Shown here one piece after another: positions 7,937 to 16,116 of a stretch of DNA of 64,000 bases. The stretch is taken from assembly GCF_002009175.1 (NCBI RefSeq), contig NZ_CP018047.1, positions 496,001 through 560,000 on the forward strand. The letters are read 5' to 3'. The position numbers and the translations under genes were made by a program. The notes below the pieces were generated by a model. It worked only from the letters and a program-made list of their open reading frames with translations. It did no database searches and was not told the origin of the DNA. Position 1 is the stretch's first letter. Each line of letters opens with the position of its first letter. The DNA is from Streptomyces niveus. GTDB lineage: Bacteria > Actinomycetota > Actinomycetes > Streptomycetales > Streptomycetaceae.

Positions 7937-8923
7937 TCACCCGGCGGGGATCAGCCGCTCGCTCCTGAGGTAGTCCTCGGCGATGTCCTCCGGCAGCCGC
8001 CGCCAGCTGTCGACCCGCTCGTTCAGCGACGCCAGATCCCTGGTCGTCAGCACGGTGTTGAGCTTGTCGAGCGCGTTCCGTACGCGTTCGCCGCCGGCCC
8101 TGGACCGGTTGACGACGGGGACGATGTGGTCGGCGTTCTGGAGGTGCTTGTCGTCGGTGAGGATGACGAGCCCGAACGCGGCGAGCGTCCCGTCGGTCGT
8201 CGTGGTGACCACCATCTGGTCCTGCCCGCTCTGCACGGCCCGCTTGGACGGTGTGGTGCCCACGCCCTTGGGGTCGACGGAGGTGATACGGATGCCGTAC
8301 GTCTTCTTCAACCCCGGTGCGCAGTAGGGGCGTTGCACGCACTCGTCGCCCGCCGCCAGCCGTACGGGAAGCTTGGCGCGTCCGAGGTCGGAGAGGGTCC
8401 TGAGCCGGTGCTTCCTCGCGTACGCGGCGCTGACCGCGTACGCGTTCTGGTCGACGGCGCGGCCGGGGTTCAGTACGTCGAGCCCGCGCTTCGCCGCCAG
8501 TTCACGCAGCACCTTCATGGTGGCGCCTAGGTCCGGTGAGCCGACGGTCTTCGCGTCGGCGCCGTTGGCCTTGGCGTTGAGCCAGTCGGCGAAGGTGGCG
8601 GCGTACTCCGGCACGACGTCGATCTGGCCGCTCTCCAGGGCGGGTTCGTAGAGTTCGCGGTTGGTGACGGAGAGGATCCGGGTGCGGTAGCCGGCCCGGC
8701 CGAGGAGGATCGCGTACATCCGGGCCAGGAGGTCGCTCTCGGTGAAGCCGGCGGATCCGATGGTCAGGTCCTTGCTGTCGCCGGGTGACGCGGTGACCGT
8801 GCCCTGGTTCTCCAGGGACGGTCCGGTGGCGCAGGCCCCGGCGGTCGCGGTCGCGGTCAGCGCGAGGAGCGCGGCGACGGCCCGCGCGGTGGGAGCGTTG
8901 AAGGCCCCGCGGCGCGGGATCAT
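7937..8923 (-). CDS. Osmoprotectant ABC transporter substrate-binding lipoprotein (OpuC/OsmX-like)
   Basis: A 328-aa exported binding protein. The N-terminus has a signal peptide with a lipobox-like end (TATATAGAC, Cys about residue 29). The mature part resembles the glycine betaine/choline/carnitine-binding family PF04069: LTIGSAGFTESDLLARMYA near the start, then SGQIDVVPEYAATFADWL, and a typical second lobe with VLNPGRAVDQNAYAVS. It would bind quaternary amines outside the membrane and deliver them to the two permeases. The ATG overlaps the permease stop by four bases (ATGA), so the three genes are one operon. Substrate choice between betaine, choline and carnitine cannot be read from the sequence. 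Confidence 0.9.
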   Translation of the reverse strand: MIPRRGAFNAPTARAVAALLALTATATAGACATGPSLENQGTVTASPGDSKDLTIGSAGFTESDLLARMYAILLGRAGYRTRILSVTNRELYEPALESGQIDVVPEYAATFADWLNAKANGADAKTVGSPDLGATMKVLRELAAKRGLDVLNPGRAVDQNAYAVSAAYARKHRLRTLSDLGRAKLPVRLAAGDECVQRPYCAPGLKKTYGIRITSVDPKGVGTTPSKRAVQSGQDQMVVTTTTDGTLAAFGLVILTDDKHLQNADHIVPVVNRSRAGGERVRNALDKLNTVLTTRDLASLNERVDSWRRLPEDIAEDYLRSERLIPAG

Positions 8924-9594
8924 CCGGTGCCGCCCCTCAGCCACCGCGGAGCCAGCCGCTGTGCCACCACGAAGACCGATTCGACCAGGAGCGCGAACAC
9001 CGCGACGAGCACGGCGCCGGCGACGACCATCGGCGTGGACGCCAGATTGAATCCCGCGGTGATGATCCTGCCGAGTCCGCCGCCGCCCACCAGCGCGGCG
9101 ATGGTGGCCGTTGCCACGAGTTGGACGGCGGCGATGCGCACTCCGGTGAGGATCAGCGGTGCCGCGAGGGGCAGTTCGACCTGCCGGAGCAACTGACTGC
9201 CCGTCATACCCATGCCCCGCGCGGCTCTCACCACGTCGGCGTCCACACCGCGCATCCCGACGTAGGCGTTGGTGAGCAGCGGCGGGACGGCGAAGAGGAC
9301 GAGCGCGATGATCGTCGGCCACTGACCGTGCTGCCCGATCGGGGTGAGGAGCAGCAGGACCAGTACGGCGAAGGTGGGGACGGCCCGTCCGGCGTTGGAG
9401 ATGTTGACGGCGAGCGCGCCTCCCTTGCCGAGATGGCCGAGGACGAGTGCGACGGGCAGCGCGACGGCGCAGCTGATGAGCAGGCAGACGGCGGTGAGGA
9501 AGAGATGTTCGCCGAGGCGGTTCCAGATGCCGTCGGAGCCGGCCCAGTGGGAGCCGCTGGTGAGCCAGGACCAGGCGTCGGAGAGGGTGTTCAC
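8920..9594 (-). CDS. Osmoprotectant ABC transporter permease
   Basis: An inner-membrane permease of the binding-protein-dependent transporter family (BPD_transp_1), about 224 aa with five or six helices. The EAA-like loop is visible as VVRAARGMGMTGSQLLRQVELPLAAPLILTG, the site that normally docks on the ATPase. GTG at 9594 was chosen because it overlaps the upstream permease stop in a GTGA junction and has GGGGGAG upstream. An ATG at 9624 would give a 34-base overlap. It would pair with the 9591-10280 permease to form the membrane pore for the OpuC-like binding protein. The frame upstream of 9624 is only a shadow of the other permease. Confidence 0.88.
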   Translation of the reverse strand: MNTLSDAWSWLTSGSHWAGSDGIWNRLGEHLFLTAVCLLISCAVALPVALVLGHLGKGGALAVNISNAGRAVPTFAVLVLLLLTPIGQHGQWPTIIALVLFAVPPLLTNAYVGMRGVDADVVRAARGMGMTGSQLLRQVELPLAAPLILTGVRIAAVQLVATATIAALVGGGGLGRIITAGFNLASTPMVVAGAVLVAVFALLVESVFVVAQRLAPRWLRGGTG

Positions 9595-10280
9595 GCGCTC
9601 CGCTCCCCCGGTCGTCTCGTCCATGGGGTGAGCACCCGCTGGATCGTGAGCAGCAGCAGGTCGGCGAGGATCGCGATGAGCACGCAGAGGACGGACGCGG
9701 TGAGCACCTGGGCCTTGAAGAAGGTGTTCATCCCGGCGTAGATGAGATTGCCGAGTCCGCCGTGGCCGACGATCGCGCCGATGGTGACGAGGGATACGGC
9801 CGAGACGGTGGCGATGCGCAGGCCCGCCATGGCGGCGGGCAGCGCCAGCGGCAGCTCGACGGCGAGCAGCAGTCTGACCGGGCCGTATCCCATGCCGCGC
9901 GCCGCCTGCCGGGTCTCCTCGGGTACGGCGCGCAGCCCGGCCAGGATGTTCCGTACGAGCAGGGTGAGCGAGTAGAGGACGAGTCCGGCGACGACGAGGG
10001 AGGCGGACAGCCCGTACACCGGCAGCAGCAGCGAGAACATCGCGAGCGAGGGGATCGTGTACAGCACGGTGGTGCTGCCGAGCACGGGGGCCGATGCCCA
10101 GCGCCAGCGCCGGGCCGCGACGGCGAGCGGTACGGCGAGCGCGAGCCCGAGGAGGACGGCGACGGCGGTCAGCTGGAGGTGCTGGAGGACGGCGTCCCAG
10201 AGGATTCCCCGGCGGCCGGTGAGATAGGCGCCGCAGATCCATTCGTTGCGCGCGAGGCAGTCGTCGGGGGGTGCGTTCAC
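9591..10280 (-). CDS. Osmoprotectant ABC transporter permease (first gene of operon)
   Basis: A 229-aa permease of the same family as its downstream partner. Its N-terminal region with two cysteines (DDCLARNEWICGAYL) is followed by helices from residue 25 on. The EAA loop reads TRQAARGMGYGPVRLLLAVELPLALPAAMAG. GTG at 10280 is used as start; the ribosome-binding site is poor. In most actinobacteria the ATP-binding gene comes first in this operon, but here the next gene upstream is a minus-strand MocR regulator and no ATPase is present. The ATPase must be supplied from elsewhere, or the locus has lost it. Confidence 0.88.
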   Translation of the reverse strand: MNAPPDDCLARNEWICGAYLTGRRGILWDAVLQHLQLTAVAVLLGLALAVPLAVAARRWRWASAPVLGSTTVLYTIPSLAMFSLLLPVYGLSASLVVAGLVLYSLTLLVRNILAGLRAVPEETRQAARGMGYGPVRLLLAVELPLALPAAMAGLRIATVSAVSLVTIGAIVGHGGLGNLIYAGMNTFFKAQVLTASVLCVLIAILADLLLLTIQRVLTPWTRRPGERSA

Positions 10281-10371
10281 CCGCCCATTCCAGCGCTGTT
10301 CCGGGGGTGCCGCGCGTGGGGTTGGCCCGTACGGGACCCACGCTCCGTCTCGACGGCCGGTGCGCCGGAGG

Positions 10372-11700
10372 TCATTCGGGCGCCGCGTCCTCGGGTGTGC
10401 CGCGCGCCAGGCCGGCGAGAAGGTCGAGGGCGTCGGAGAGGGTGCGGTGGGAGGGGGTGCCCAGGGCGAGCCGGACGGCGTTCGGGGCGCGGCCGGTGCC
10501 TACGGTGAACGCGGCGCCGGGCGCGATGGCGATGCCCAGACGGGCGGCGGCGGCGACAAAAGTCTCGGCGCGCCAGTGATCGGGCAGCTCCCACCAGCAG
10601 TGGTAGCCCCCGGGGTCGGCGTGCACGGTGAAGCCGGCCAGGCTCTCGGCCCTGATCAACTGGCGCTCCACCGCGTCGGCACGTTTCGCCCGGCCGATCG
10701 CGTCGGCGGTGCCGTCGGCCATCCACTGCGTCGCGGCGTCGAGGGCGAACCGGCCCGCCGACCAGGTGCCCGAGCGCAGAGCGGAGGCCAGGCGCTGCTC
10801 GAACGCGGGCGGGGCCACGGCGAAGCCGAGTGTCAGGCCGGGCGCGAGCCGCTTGGACATGCTGTCCAGGACGATGGTGCGTTCGGGGGCGAGGGTGGCG
10901 AGCGGCGGCACGTCGTCGCGGAGGAATCCGTAGATGGCGTCCTCGATGACATGCAGGTCCAACGCCCGTGCCGTTTCGACGAGTTGAGCCCTGCGGTGCG
11001 GCGGGATCGTCATGCCCAGCGGGTTGTGGAGCGTGGGTTGCAGATAGACGGCCCGCAGCTGCGGGGCGTCGGTGAGGGCTTCGGGCAGGAGTCCGTCCCC
11101 GTCCATGGCGAGCGGGACGAGGGTGATGCCGAGGTGGGCGGCGATGCCCTTGACGACGGGGTAGGTGTACTCCTCCACGCCGAGCCGTTCCCCGGCCGGG
11201 ACACAGGCCGCGAGGGCGGCCGCGATCGCCTGGCGGCCGTTGCCGGCGAATTGGATCCGTTCCGGTTCGGGTGTCCAGCCGGCGCGGGCGAGGAGGGGTG
11301 CGGCGGCCTCGCGGGCGGCGGCGGCTCCGGACCGGCCGAGGGGCCGCAGGCTCGCGGCGAGCACGTCGGGGCGCTGGAGGCGCGCCATGCCGGCGGCGAG
11401 CATTTCGGCCTGCTCGGGCAGTACGGGGAAGTTGACCTCCAGATCGACCCTGGCCTCGCTGGGCTCGGTGAGCATCGGCTGCGGTCCGGGCGGCGCGGCG
11501 CGTACGAAGGTCCCCCGGCCCACCTCGCCGACGGCGAGTCCGCGCCGGATCAGCTCGCCGTAGACCCTGGCGGCCGTGGAGCCGGCGATGTCACGGTTCC
11601 GGGCGAACCGCCGCTGCGGTGGCAGCCGTTCGCCGGGGCGCAGCCGGCCGGCCCGGATGTCGGCCGCGAGCTGGTCGGCGATCAGGCGGTAGTCCTCCAT
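10372..11700 (-). CDS. MocR-type GntR/aminotransferase transcriptional regulator
   Basis: A 442-aa fusion of an N-terminal winged helix of the GntR family (residues 1-70: RPGERLPPQRRFARNRDIAGSTAARVYGELIRRG) and a C-terminal fold type I aminotransferase-like domain (residues 100-430). The PLP-binding lysine is Lys283 in LDSMSKRLAPG, and the Asp that contacts the pyridine nitrogen is in VIEDAIYG. MocR proteins use PLP as an effector-binding cofactor and act as repressors or activators. ATG at 11700 has AAGGGGAG upstream; the extra upstream codons are not needed. It diverges from the alpha/beta hydrolase gene, and the spacer holds four direct-repeat boxes that suit MocR binding. Confidence 0.9.
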   Translation of the reverse strand: MEDYRLIADQLAADIRAGRLRPGERLPPQRRFARNRDIAGSTAARVYGELIRRGLAVGEVGRGTFVRAAPPGPQPMLTEPSEARVDLEVNFPVLPEQAEMLAAGMARLQRPDVLAASLRPLGRSGAAAAREAAAPLLARAGWTPEPERIQFAGNGRQAIAAALAACVPAGERLGVEEYTYPVVKGIAAHLGITLVPLAMDGDGLLPEALTDAPQLRAVYLQPTLHNPLGMTIPPHRRAQLVETARALDLHVIEDAIYGFLRDDVPPLATLAPERTIVLDSMSKRLAPGLTLGFAVAPPAFEQRLASALRSGTWSAGRFALDAATQWMADGTADAIGRAKRADAVERQLIRAESLAGFTVHADPGGYHCWWELPDHWRAETFVAAAARLGIAIAPGAAFTVGTGRAPNAVRLALGTPSHRTLSDALDLLAGLARGTPEDAAPE

Positions 11701-11742
11701 GGCGCTCCCCTTCCGCTGCCGCTCGTGGCGGCCCCGCACGAC

Positions 11743-11801
11743 ATTGCACCGAGATCAATTTCAATATTGCATCGAGATATTGCACCACTTAGCATCGAGA
11801 A
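11743..11801. promoter_or_regulatory. Direct-repeat operator array between MocR gene and hydrolase gene
   Basis: Two near-identical 13-mers, ATTGCACCGAGAT (11743) and ATTGCATCGAGAT (11766), are followed by ATTGCACCACTTA (11779) and TTAGCATCGAGAA (11789). All share the core TTGCAYC or AGCATCGAGA and lie on the same strand. The block is much more AT-rich than its surroundings and sits 43-101 bases upstream of the MocR start and 68 bases before the hydrolase start. MocR-type regulators often bind direct repeats, so this is probably the control region of both genes. Confidence 0.7.
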
Positions 11802-11868
11802 AGCAAGCGGAATCGCACGGAGACGAGCATCCGGGCCGAGCACCGGACGATGGACGAAGGACGCGCAC

Positions 11869-12774
11869 ATGAGCACCATGACGCTGCACGACATCACCCT
11901 CGCGTACGACGACGAGGGCGGGGACGAAGGGGCGGACGGGGACGGTGGCGAGGTCCTGGTTCTCGTACACGGCCACCCGTTCGACCGCTCGATGTGGCGC
12001 CCCCAGATCGAGACGTTCGCCGGCCCCGGTCGGCGCGTGATCGCCCCGGATCTGCGCGGCTACGGCGGCTCCACCGTCCTGCCCGGCAAGACGACGCTCA
12101 CCACCTTCGCGTGGGACATCGCCGCCCTGCTCGACCGGCTGGGCGTCGACCGGGTGGTGCTGGGCGGACTCTCCATGGGCGGCCAGATCGTCCTGGAGTT
12201 CTACCGGCTTTTCCCGGAGCGGGTCCGGGCGCTGGTGCTGGCCGACACCTTCGCCGCCGCCGAGACGGAGCAGGGCAGGGTGGCGCGCAACACGATGGCC
12301 GACCGGCTGCTTCGGGAGGGTATGGAGCCGTACGCGGACGAGGTGCTGACCAAGATGGTGGCGCCGCACAACGTCGAGGCCCTGCCCGCGGTGGCCGGGC
12401 ACGTACGGGACATGATGCGCGGCGCACCGCCCGAGGGCGCTGCGGCGGCGCTGCGCGGCCGGGCCGAACGGCCCGACTACGTCGGCATGTTGGCGCGTGT
12501 CGCGGTACCGGCGCTCGTCGTGGTCGGCAGTGAGGACGAGTTCACGCCGGTCGCCGACGCACGGGTGATGAGCGACGGGATTCCGGACGCGACGCTCGCG
12601 GTCATCGAGGGCGCCGGGCACATGCCCAACCTGGAGCGGCGGGCGGAGTTCGACGCCGTGCTCGGCGCGTTCCTCGACTCCCTGCCGCCCATTACCTCCC
12701 GGGTAATCGACCGGGCCGGCGACTTCGAGAACCATCAGGGGGGTCAAGCCGCTTCCCCGAGGAGGAACCCATGA
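11869..12774 (+). CDS. Alpha/beta hydrolase
   Basis: A 301-aa soluble alpha/beta-hydrolase-fold protein. The oxyanion-hole motif HGHPFDRSMW is at residues 37-46, the nucleophile elbow GLSMGGQ is near residue 104, the acid is in GSEDEFTP, and the catalytic His is in GAGHMPNLE. It resembles the esterase/haloperoxidase/lactonase (3-oxoadipate enol-lactonase-like) branch, but the substrate cannot be assigned. ATG at 11869 has GAAGGA upstream; the long frame before it is antisense to the MocR gene. An acidic, Asp/Gly-rich loop (residues 15-29) is unusual. The stop overlaps the start of the next gene (ATGA). The MocR regulator next to it probably controls expression. Confidence 0.88.
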   Translation: MSTMTLHDITLAYDDEGGDEGADGDGGEVLVLVHGHPFDRSMWRPQIETFAGPGRRVIAPDLRGYGGSTVLPGKTTLTTFAWDIAALLDRLGVDRVVLGGLSMGGQIVLEFYRLFPERVRALVLADTFAAAETEQGRVARNTMADRLLREGMEPYADEVLTKMVAPHNVEALPAVAGHVRDMMRGAPPEGAAAALRGRAERPDYVGMLARVAVPALVVVGSEDEFTPVADARVMSDGIPDATLAVIEGAGHMPNLERRAEFDAVLGAFLDSLPPITSRVIDRAGDFENHQGGQAASPRRNP

Positions 12775-13235
12775 GTTCGTCGGATTCGTTCGGTGTCCCC
12801 GCCCCGTCCCGTACCTCCGCGCCCACCGATTCCACGGTCGTGCGCGGCGACACCGGCCTGCTGCGCCTGGCGCTGCGGCTCGACGCCGTGGCCACCGGAG
12901 CGGTGGGAGCGGCCGCGCTGATCGGCTGCGCCGCGCTCGACTCGATACTGGGCCTGCCCGTCGCCTTCCTCGCCGGGATCGGCGCGTTCCTGGTGCTCTA
13001 CGCGCTCTTCGTGGCACGGGTCGGTTCCGCGTCGGCGCCGAACCGAAAAGCGGTCCGGGCGGTGATCGGCAGCAATCTGGCGTGGTTCGCGCTCAGCGTC
13101 GTCATGGCCGCCGCCGGCTGGCTCGATCCGACCGGGCTGGGCACGGTGATGATCGTGGTCCAGGCGGTGGCGGTGCTGGGATTCGCCGACCTCCAGCTCC
13201 TCGGACTGCGCAGGGCGCGCACGTCACTGGTGTGA
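12771..13235 (+). CDS. Four-helix integral membrane protein of unknown function
   Basis: A 154-aa small membrane protein. The first 30 residues are Ser/Thr/Pro-rich and hydrophilic. Four hydrophobic helices follow, at about 38-60, 64-86, 100-118 and 126-146, with a basic C-terminal tail (LRRARTS). No catalytic motif was seen. Strong GAGGAGGAA lies just before ATG 12771, which overlaps the hydrolase stop by four bases, so the two proteins are made from one message. Its role beside the hydrolase is unknown. Confidence 0.8.
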   Translation: MSSSDSFGVPAPSRTSAPTDSTVVRGDTGLLRLALRLDAVATGAVGAAALIGCAALDSILGLPVAFLAGIGAFLVLYALFVARVGSASAPNRKAVRAVIGSNLAWFALSVVMAAAGWLDPTGLGTVMIVVQAVAVLGFADLQLLGLRRARTSLV

Positions 13236-13314
13236 ACGGAGCCCCGCCGAACCTCCCGTCTCCTATGCTTTGGCCGCGTGCTACCAGGGCCGCAGTCCGG
13301 GAATGGAGAGGCAC

Positions 13315-13758
13315 ATGCTCAGCAAGCACGAAGCAGCCGAAGCCGTCCGCCAGGCGAAGGTGAAGACCGGGGTCACCTGGGCCCAACTGGCCGAGGCCGT
13401 GGGCAAACCGCTCGCCTGGACCACCGCCGCGCTCCTTGGTCAGCATCCGATGGGCAAGGACGAGGCCGCCACGGCGGCGGCCCTCCTCGAACTCGGGGAC
13501 GATGCCGCGCTCGCCTTCCAACTCCAGCCGTCACGTGGCGCGTTGGACGCGGCCGTACCGGTCGATCCGACGATCTACCGGCTGTACGAGGTCGTCCAGG
13601 TCTACGGTCCGACCATCAAGGAACTGATCCACGAGCAGTGCGGCGACGGCATCATGAGCGCCATCAACTTCCGCCTCGACGTACGGCGCGTGCCCGACCC
13701 CGCCGGTGACCGCGTGGTGATCACACTCGACGGAAAGTATCTGCCGTACCAGTGGTGA
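13315..13758 (+). CDS. cynS: Cyanate hydratase (cyanase)
   Basis: Converts cyanate and bicarbonate to ammonia and carbon dioxide; acts as a cytoplasmic decamer. At 147 aa it is close to the 156 aa of E. coli CynS. The N-terminal helical domain is present, and the catalytic C-terminal domain has all three active-site residues: Arg89 and Glu92 in YRLYEVVQVYG, and Ser115 in GDGIMSAINF (E. coli 96, 99, 122). The end is the conserved ITLDGKYLPYQW. ATG at 13315 follows GGAGAGG and matches the usual start; the upstream codons (13270, 13303) are not supported. The last 38 bases overlap the convergent MerR gene. No carbonic anhydrase or transporter gene is adjacent, unlike the E. coli cyn operon. Confidence 0.96.
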   Translation: MLSKHEAAEAVRQAKVKTGVTWAQLAEAVGKPLAWTTAALLGQHPMGKDEAATAAALLELGDDAALAFQLQPSRGALDAAVPVDPTIYRLYEVVQVYGPTIKELIHEQCGDGIMSAINFRLDVRRVPDPAGDRVVITLDGKYLPYQW

Positions 13759-14734
13759 CGGCCGGTGTCCGGGCACGCAGCGCCCGGGTGAACCAGTCGA
13801 GCACCGGCGTCAGGCTCTCCGGGGCCTGCCATCCGTTGACGACGGCGAGGAGTTGGAGGTAACGCTCCCTGCGCGGGTCGCCCACCGCCACCAGCCGCGC
13901 GAGCAGCCGGTGCCGGAGGGCGGTGTCGTCGCGGCGGCCGAGAGCGTCGGCGTAGTGGGCGATGACCGAGGTGACGACCGGATCGGCCCGCGGTGAGTCC
14001 GGGTCGAGACCGGCCGCCACCGCCGGGCCGGCCGCGTCGCGTACCACGGCGACCGGGTCACGGCGCGGCACTCCGCCGCCCGGGGCGTGTCCGCGAAGTC
14101 CCGCCCGGCCCGCGACGCCCGGCGCGGCGCGGTCCGCCGCGTCGTCCTCGAGCAGCCGCCGCACGGCGGCGCGGAAGTCCGGGTCCTGGGACAGCTCCGC
14201 CAACTCCAGCCAGGCGTCGAGTTGTTCAGGGTCGGGGTTGTCCGGCAGCTCGGGAGTCATCGACCGCATGACACCCGCCGAGGCGGGAACCGTGTCCAGG
14301 GCGCCGAAGACGGCGTCGAGGAAGTCGCCGACGAGGCGGCGCCGTTCGTCCTCGGAGAGTCCGGCCAGCTTGTGCATGAGTTCCGTCTCCTCAGGTGTGG
14401 ATCCGCGTCTGGCCACCGCCATCAGCACCGCGTGCCGCAGGCGCAGCACGCGGATCCGTACGGCCAGCGCCTCGGCGTGCGCCGCGGCGACATCGGGCAG
14501 CGGGATCTTCCGGTCCACGACCTCGCGGATCGTGGGGAGGTCCAGTCCGAGTTCGCGCAGCGTCCGTACGAGGGCCAGGCGTGCCACGGCGTCGGCACCG
14601 TAGAGGCGGTAGCCGGCCGGACTTCGGCCGGCCGGCGGCACGATCCCGCGGTCGGAGTAGAACCTGATGGTCTTCACCGTCAGCCCGGTGCGCCGGGCCA
14701 GTTCGCCGATCGGGTGGAGCGCGTCGCCGTCCAT
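13721..14734 (-). CDS. MerR-family transcriptional regulator with long C-terminal domain
   Basis: A 337-aa regulator. The N-terminal winged helix is clear (IGELARRTGLTVKTIRFYSD, residues 8-27, then GYRLYGADAVARL), followed by the dimerisation helix to about residue 110. The remaining roughly 220 residues are helical and make it much longer than a basic MerR protein; they probably form a ligand-binding domain of a type common in actinobacteria. ATG at 14734 has GGAGGG upstream. A perfect inverted repeat lies 14 bases before it and suggests autoregulation. The 3' end overlaps cyanase on the other strand, but control of cyanase is not implied by this arrangement. Confidence 0.9.
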   Translation of the reverse strand: MDGDALHPIGELARRTGLTVKTIRFYSDRGIVPPAGRSPAGYRLYGADAVARLALVRTLRELGLDLPTIREVVDRKIPLPDVAAAHAEALAVRIRVLRLRHAVLMAVARRGSTPEETELMHKLAGLSEDERRRLVGDFLDAVFGALDTVPASAGVMRSMTPELPDNPDPEQLDAWLELAELSQDPDFRAAVRRLLEDDAADRAAPGVAGRAGLRGHAPGGGVPRRDPVAVVRDAAGPAVAAGLDPDSPRADPVVTSVIAHYADALGRRDDTALRHRLLARLVAVGDPRRERYLQLLAVVNGWQAPESLTPVLDWFTRALRARTPAVTTGTADTFRRV

Positions 14735-14748
14735 GACCTCACCCTCCT

Positions 14749-14767
14749 GTCTCCCCCTGGGGGAGAC
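14749..14767 (-). promoter_or_regulatory. MerR-type operator, probable autoregulatory promoter
   Basis: GTCTCCCCCTGGGGGAGAC is a 19-bp perfect palindrome around one central base. On the minus strand it is preceded by TTGAGT, a fair -35 box (14766-14771), and followed 19 bases later by a poor -10 (GAGGGT). This is the long-spacer arrangement expected of MerR-activated promoters such as that of BmrR. Transcription would begin at or beside the regulator's ATG. It could instead act as a weak terminator for the upstream ROK gene, though it has almost no loop. Confidence 0.55.
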
Positions 14768-14785
14768 TCAAGTCCGACCGGGGGC

Positions 14786-15973
14786 TCAACTCCCCAGTAC
14801 ATACGCCTGGATGGCCGTCACCGCCGCGCCGCGCGCCCACAGGGCGAAGTCCACCGGCCGTACGTCGAGCGAGACGGCAGCCGCTCGCGGGTCCCGGTCG
14901 TACGCGAGGCCGTCGCGCAGCGCCTCGCGCGCCACCTCCGCGAGCCGTACCCCCTCGCCGGTCAGGACGATCTCCGTGGTGAGGGTCAGGTTGGCGACGG
15001 CGGCGATCAGCCGGCCGAGCGCCCGTCCCGAGGCCATGACCAGCGGCCGGGCCACGGGGTCGCCGGCCGCCGCCAGATCGAGGCACTCGTCGTAACCGAC
15101 CTCCCGCCGCAGTCCGACCGACGCGGCGGCGGACACGGAGGCCATCGACAGCATGGCGGTGGCGCAGCCGCGATGCCCTCGTGGGCACAGCGGCCCCAGG
15201 GGGTCGAGCGGGAAGTGTCCGAGGAGGCCGACCCCCGCGTCCGGGCTGTCCACGACGCGGTCGTGCACGACGAGTCCGTAGCCGATGCCCGCCCCGACGG
15301 TGAGGACCGCGAACCGGTCCCGGCCGCGTGCGGCGCCGAACCAGTGCTCGGCGCGGGTGAGCGCGAGCAGGTCGTTGTCGACGGCCGTGGGGATCCCGAG
15401 CGCGTCGGAGAGCACGGCCCCGAGCGGCACGGCGTCGTCCCACTCCAGGAACGGCGCTTCGACGACCGTGCCGCGGTCGGCCACGCGACCGCCCAGGCTG
15501 ACGCCGGCGGCCGTGATGTGCGGTGCCTTCGGGGCGAGTTCGGCGACGAGTGCGGCCACGAGCGAGCGCACCACGGCGACGACCGAGGCCGGGTCGCGGC
15601 CCGGCAGGTCCGCCCGCGCGGAGGCGACGACCTCGGCGCGGAGGGTGGTCAGTACCGCGTGCGCGTCCTCGTGGGTGATCTTGACGCCGATGAAGTGGTG
15701 CGCGTCGGCGACGACATCGAGCGGGCGGGTGGGCCGGCCGGCCCGCGACTCGTGACCCGCGCGCGACGCCTGACCCGCGCGCGGCTCCTGGCCGGTACCC
15801 GACTCGACGAGGAGGCCGCTGTCCAGGAGCGGCTTCGCCAGCCGGGTGAGACTGCCCGCGGAAAGGTCGAGCCGGCGGGCGAGTTCGCTGCGCGACAGCG
15901 GGCCGTGGAGCAGCACTTCCAGGGCGACGGCGTGGGTGGCTCCCGAGAGAGGGGTCCACGGCGCTGGAGTCAC
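14786..15973 (-). CDS. ROK-family transcriptional repressor
   Basis: A 395-aa protein with an N-terminal MarR/NagC-like winged helix (AVALEVLLHGPLSRSELARRLDLSAGSLTRL) and a C-terminal ROK sugar-kinase-like domain. The latter has AVDNDLLALTRAE, the zinc motif CPRGHRGCATAMLS, and VGAGIGYGLVV. These proteins sense sugars and repress catabolic genes. GTG at 15973 is chosen because homology starts there; TTG at 15979 has the better-spaced GGAAGG and is an alternative. The open frame continues upstream but carries no ribosome-binding site. A linker of repeated RAG units between the domains (near residues 60-80) is odd. It diverges from the GH36/GH13 genes and probably represses them. Confidence 0.88.
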   Translation of the reverse strand: MTPAPWTPLSGATHAVALEVLLHGPLSRSELARRLDLSAGSLTRLAKPLLDSGLLVESGTGQEPRAGQASRAGHESRAGRPTRPLDVVADAHHFIGVKITHEDAHAVLTTLRAEVVASARADLPGRDPASVVAVVRSLVAALVAELAPKAPHITAAGVSLGGRVADRGTVVEAPFLEWDDAVPLGAVLSDALGIPTAVDNDLLALTRAEHWFGAARGRDRFAVLTVGAGIGYGLVVHDRVVDSPDAGVGLLGHFPLDPLGPLCPRGHRGCATAMLSMASVSAAASVGLRREVGYDECLDLAAAGDPVARPLVMASGRALGRLIAAVANLTLTTEIVLTGEGVRLAEVAREALRDGLAYDRDPRAAAVSLDVRPVDFALWARGAAVTAIQAYVLGS

Positions 15974-16042
15974 GTGCAAGGGAGTGCCTTCCGCGGGGGG
16001 TCCGCCCGACTGCTGATCCGGCCATCCTGCCAGCCCACCCGA

Positions 16043-16065
16043 TTTACTTCCAGATCGGAAGCAAA
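16043..16065. promoter_or_regulatory. Candidate ROK operator upstream of alpha-galactosidase
   Basis: TTTACTTCC, five bases, then GGAAGCAAA form an inverted repeat with one mismatch. It lies between the ROK gene and the GH36 gene. A weaker relative at 16128-16148 (AAACTTCC, five bases, GAAACTAA) overlaps the probable GH36 promoter. NagC/XylR-type ROK repressors bind such AT-ended inverted repeats, so this is the likely control site. Confidence 0.6.
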
Positions 16066-16116
16066 CATGACCCGAGGGGCTGATTTTCGCCATACCCATG
16101 CGGTGAAGGCCACCTA

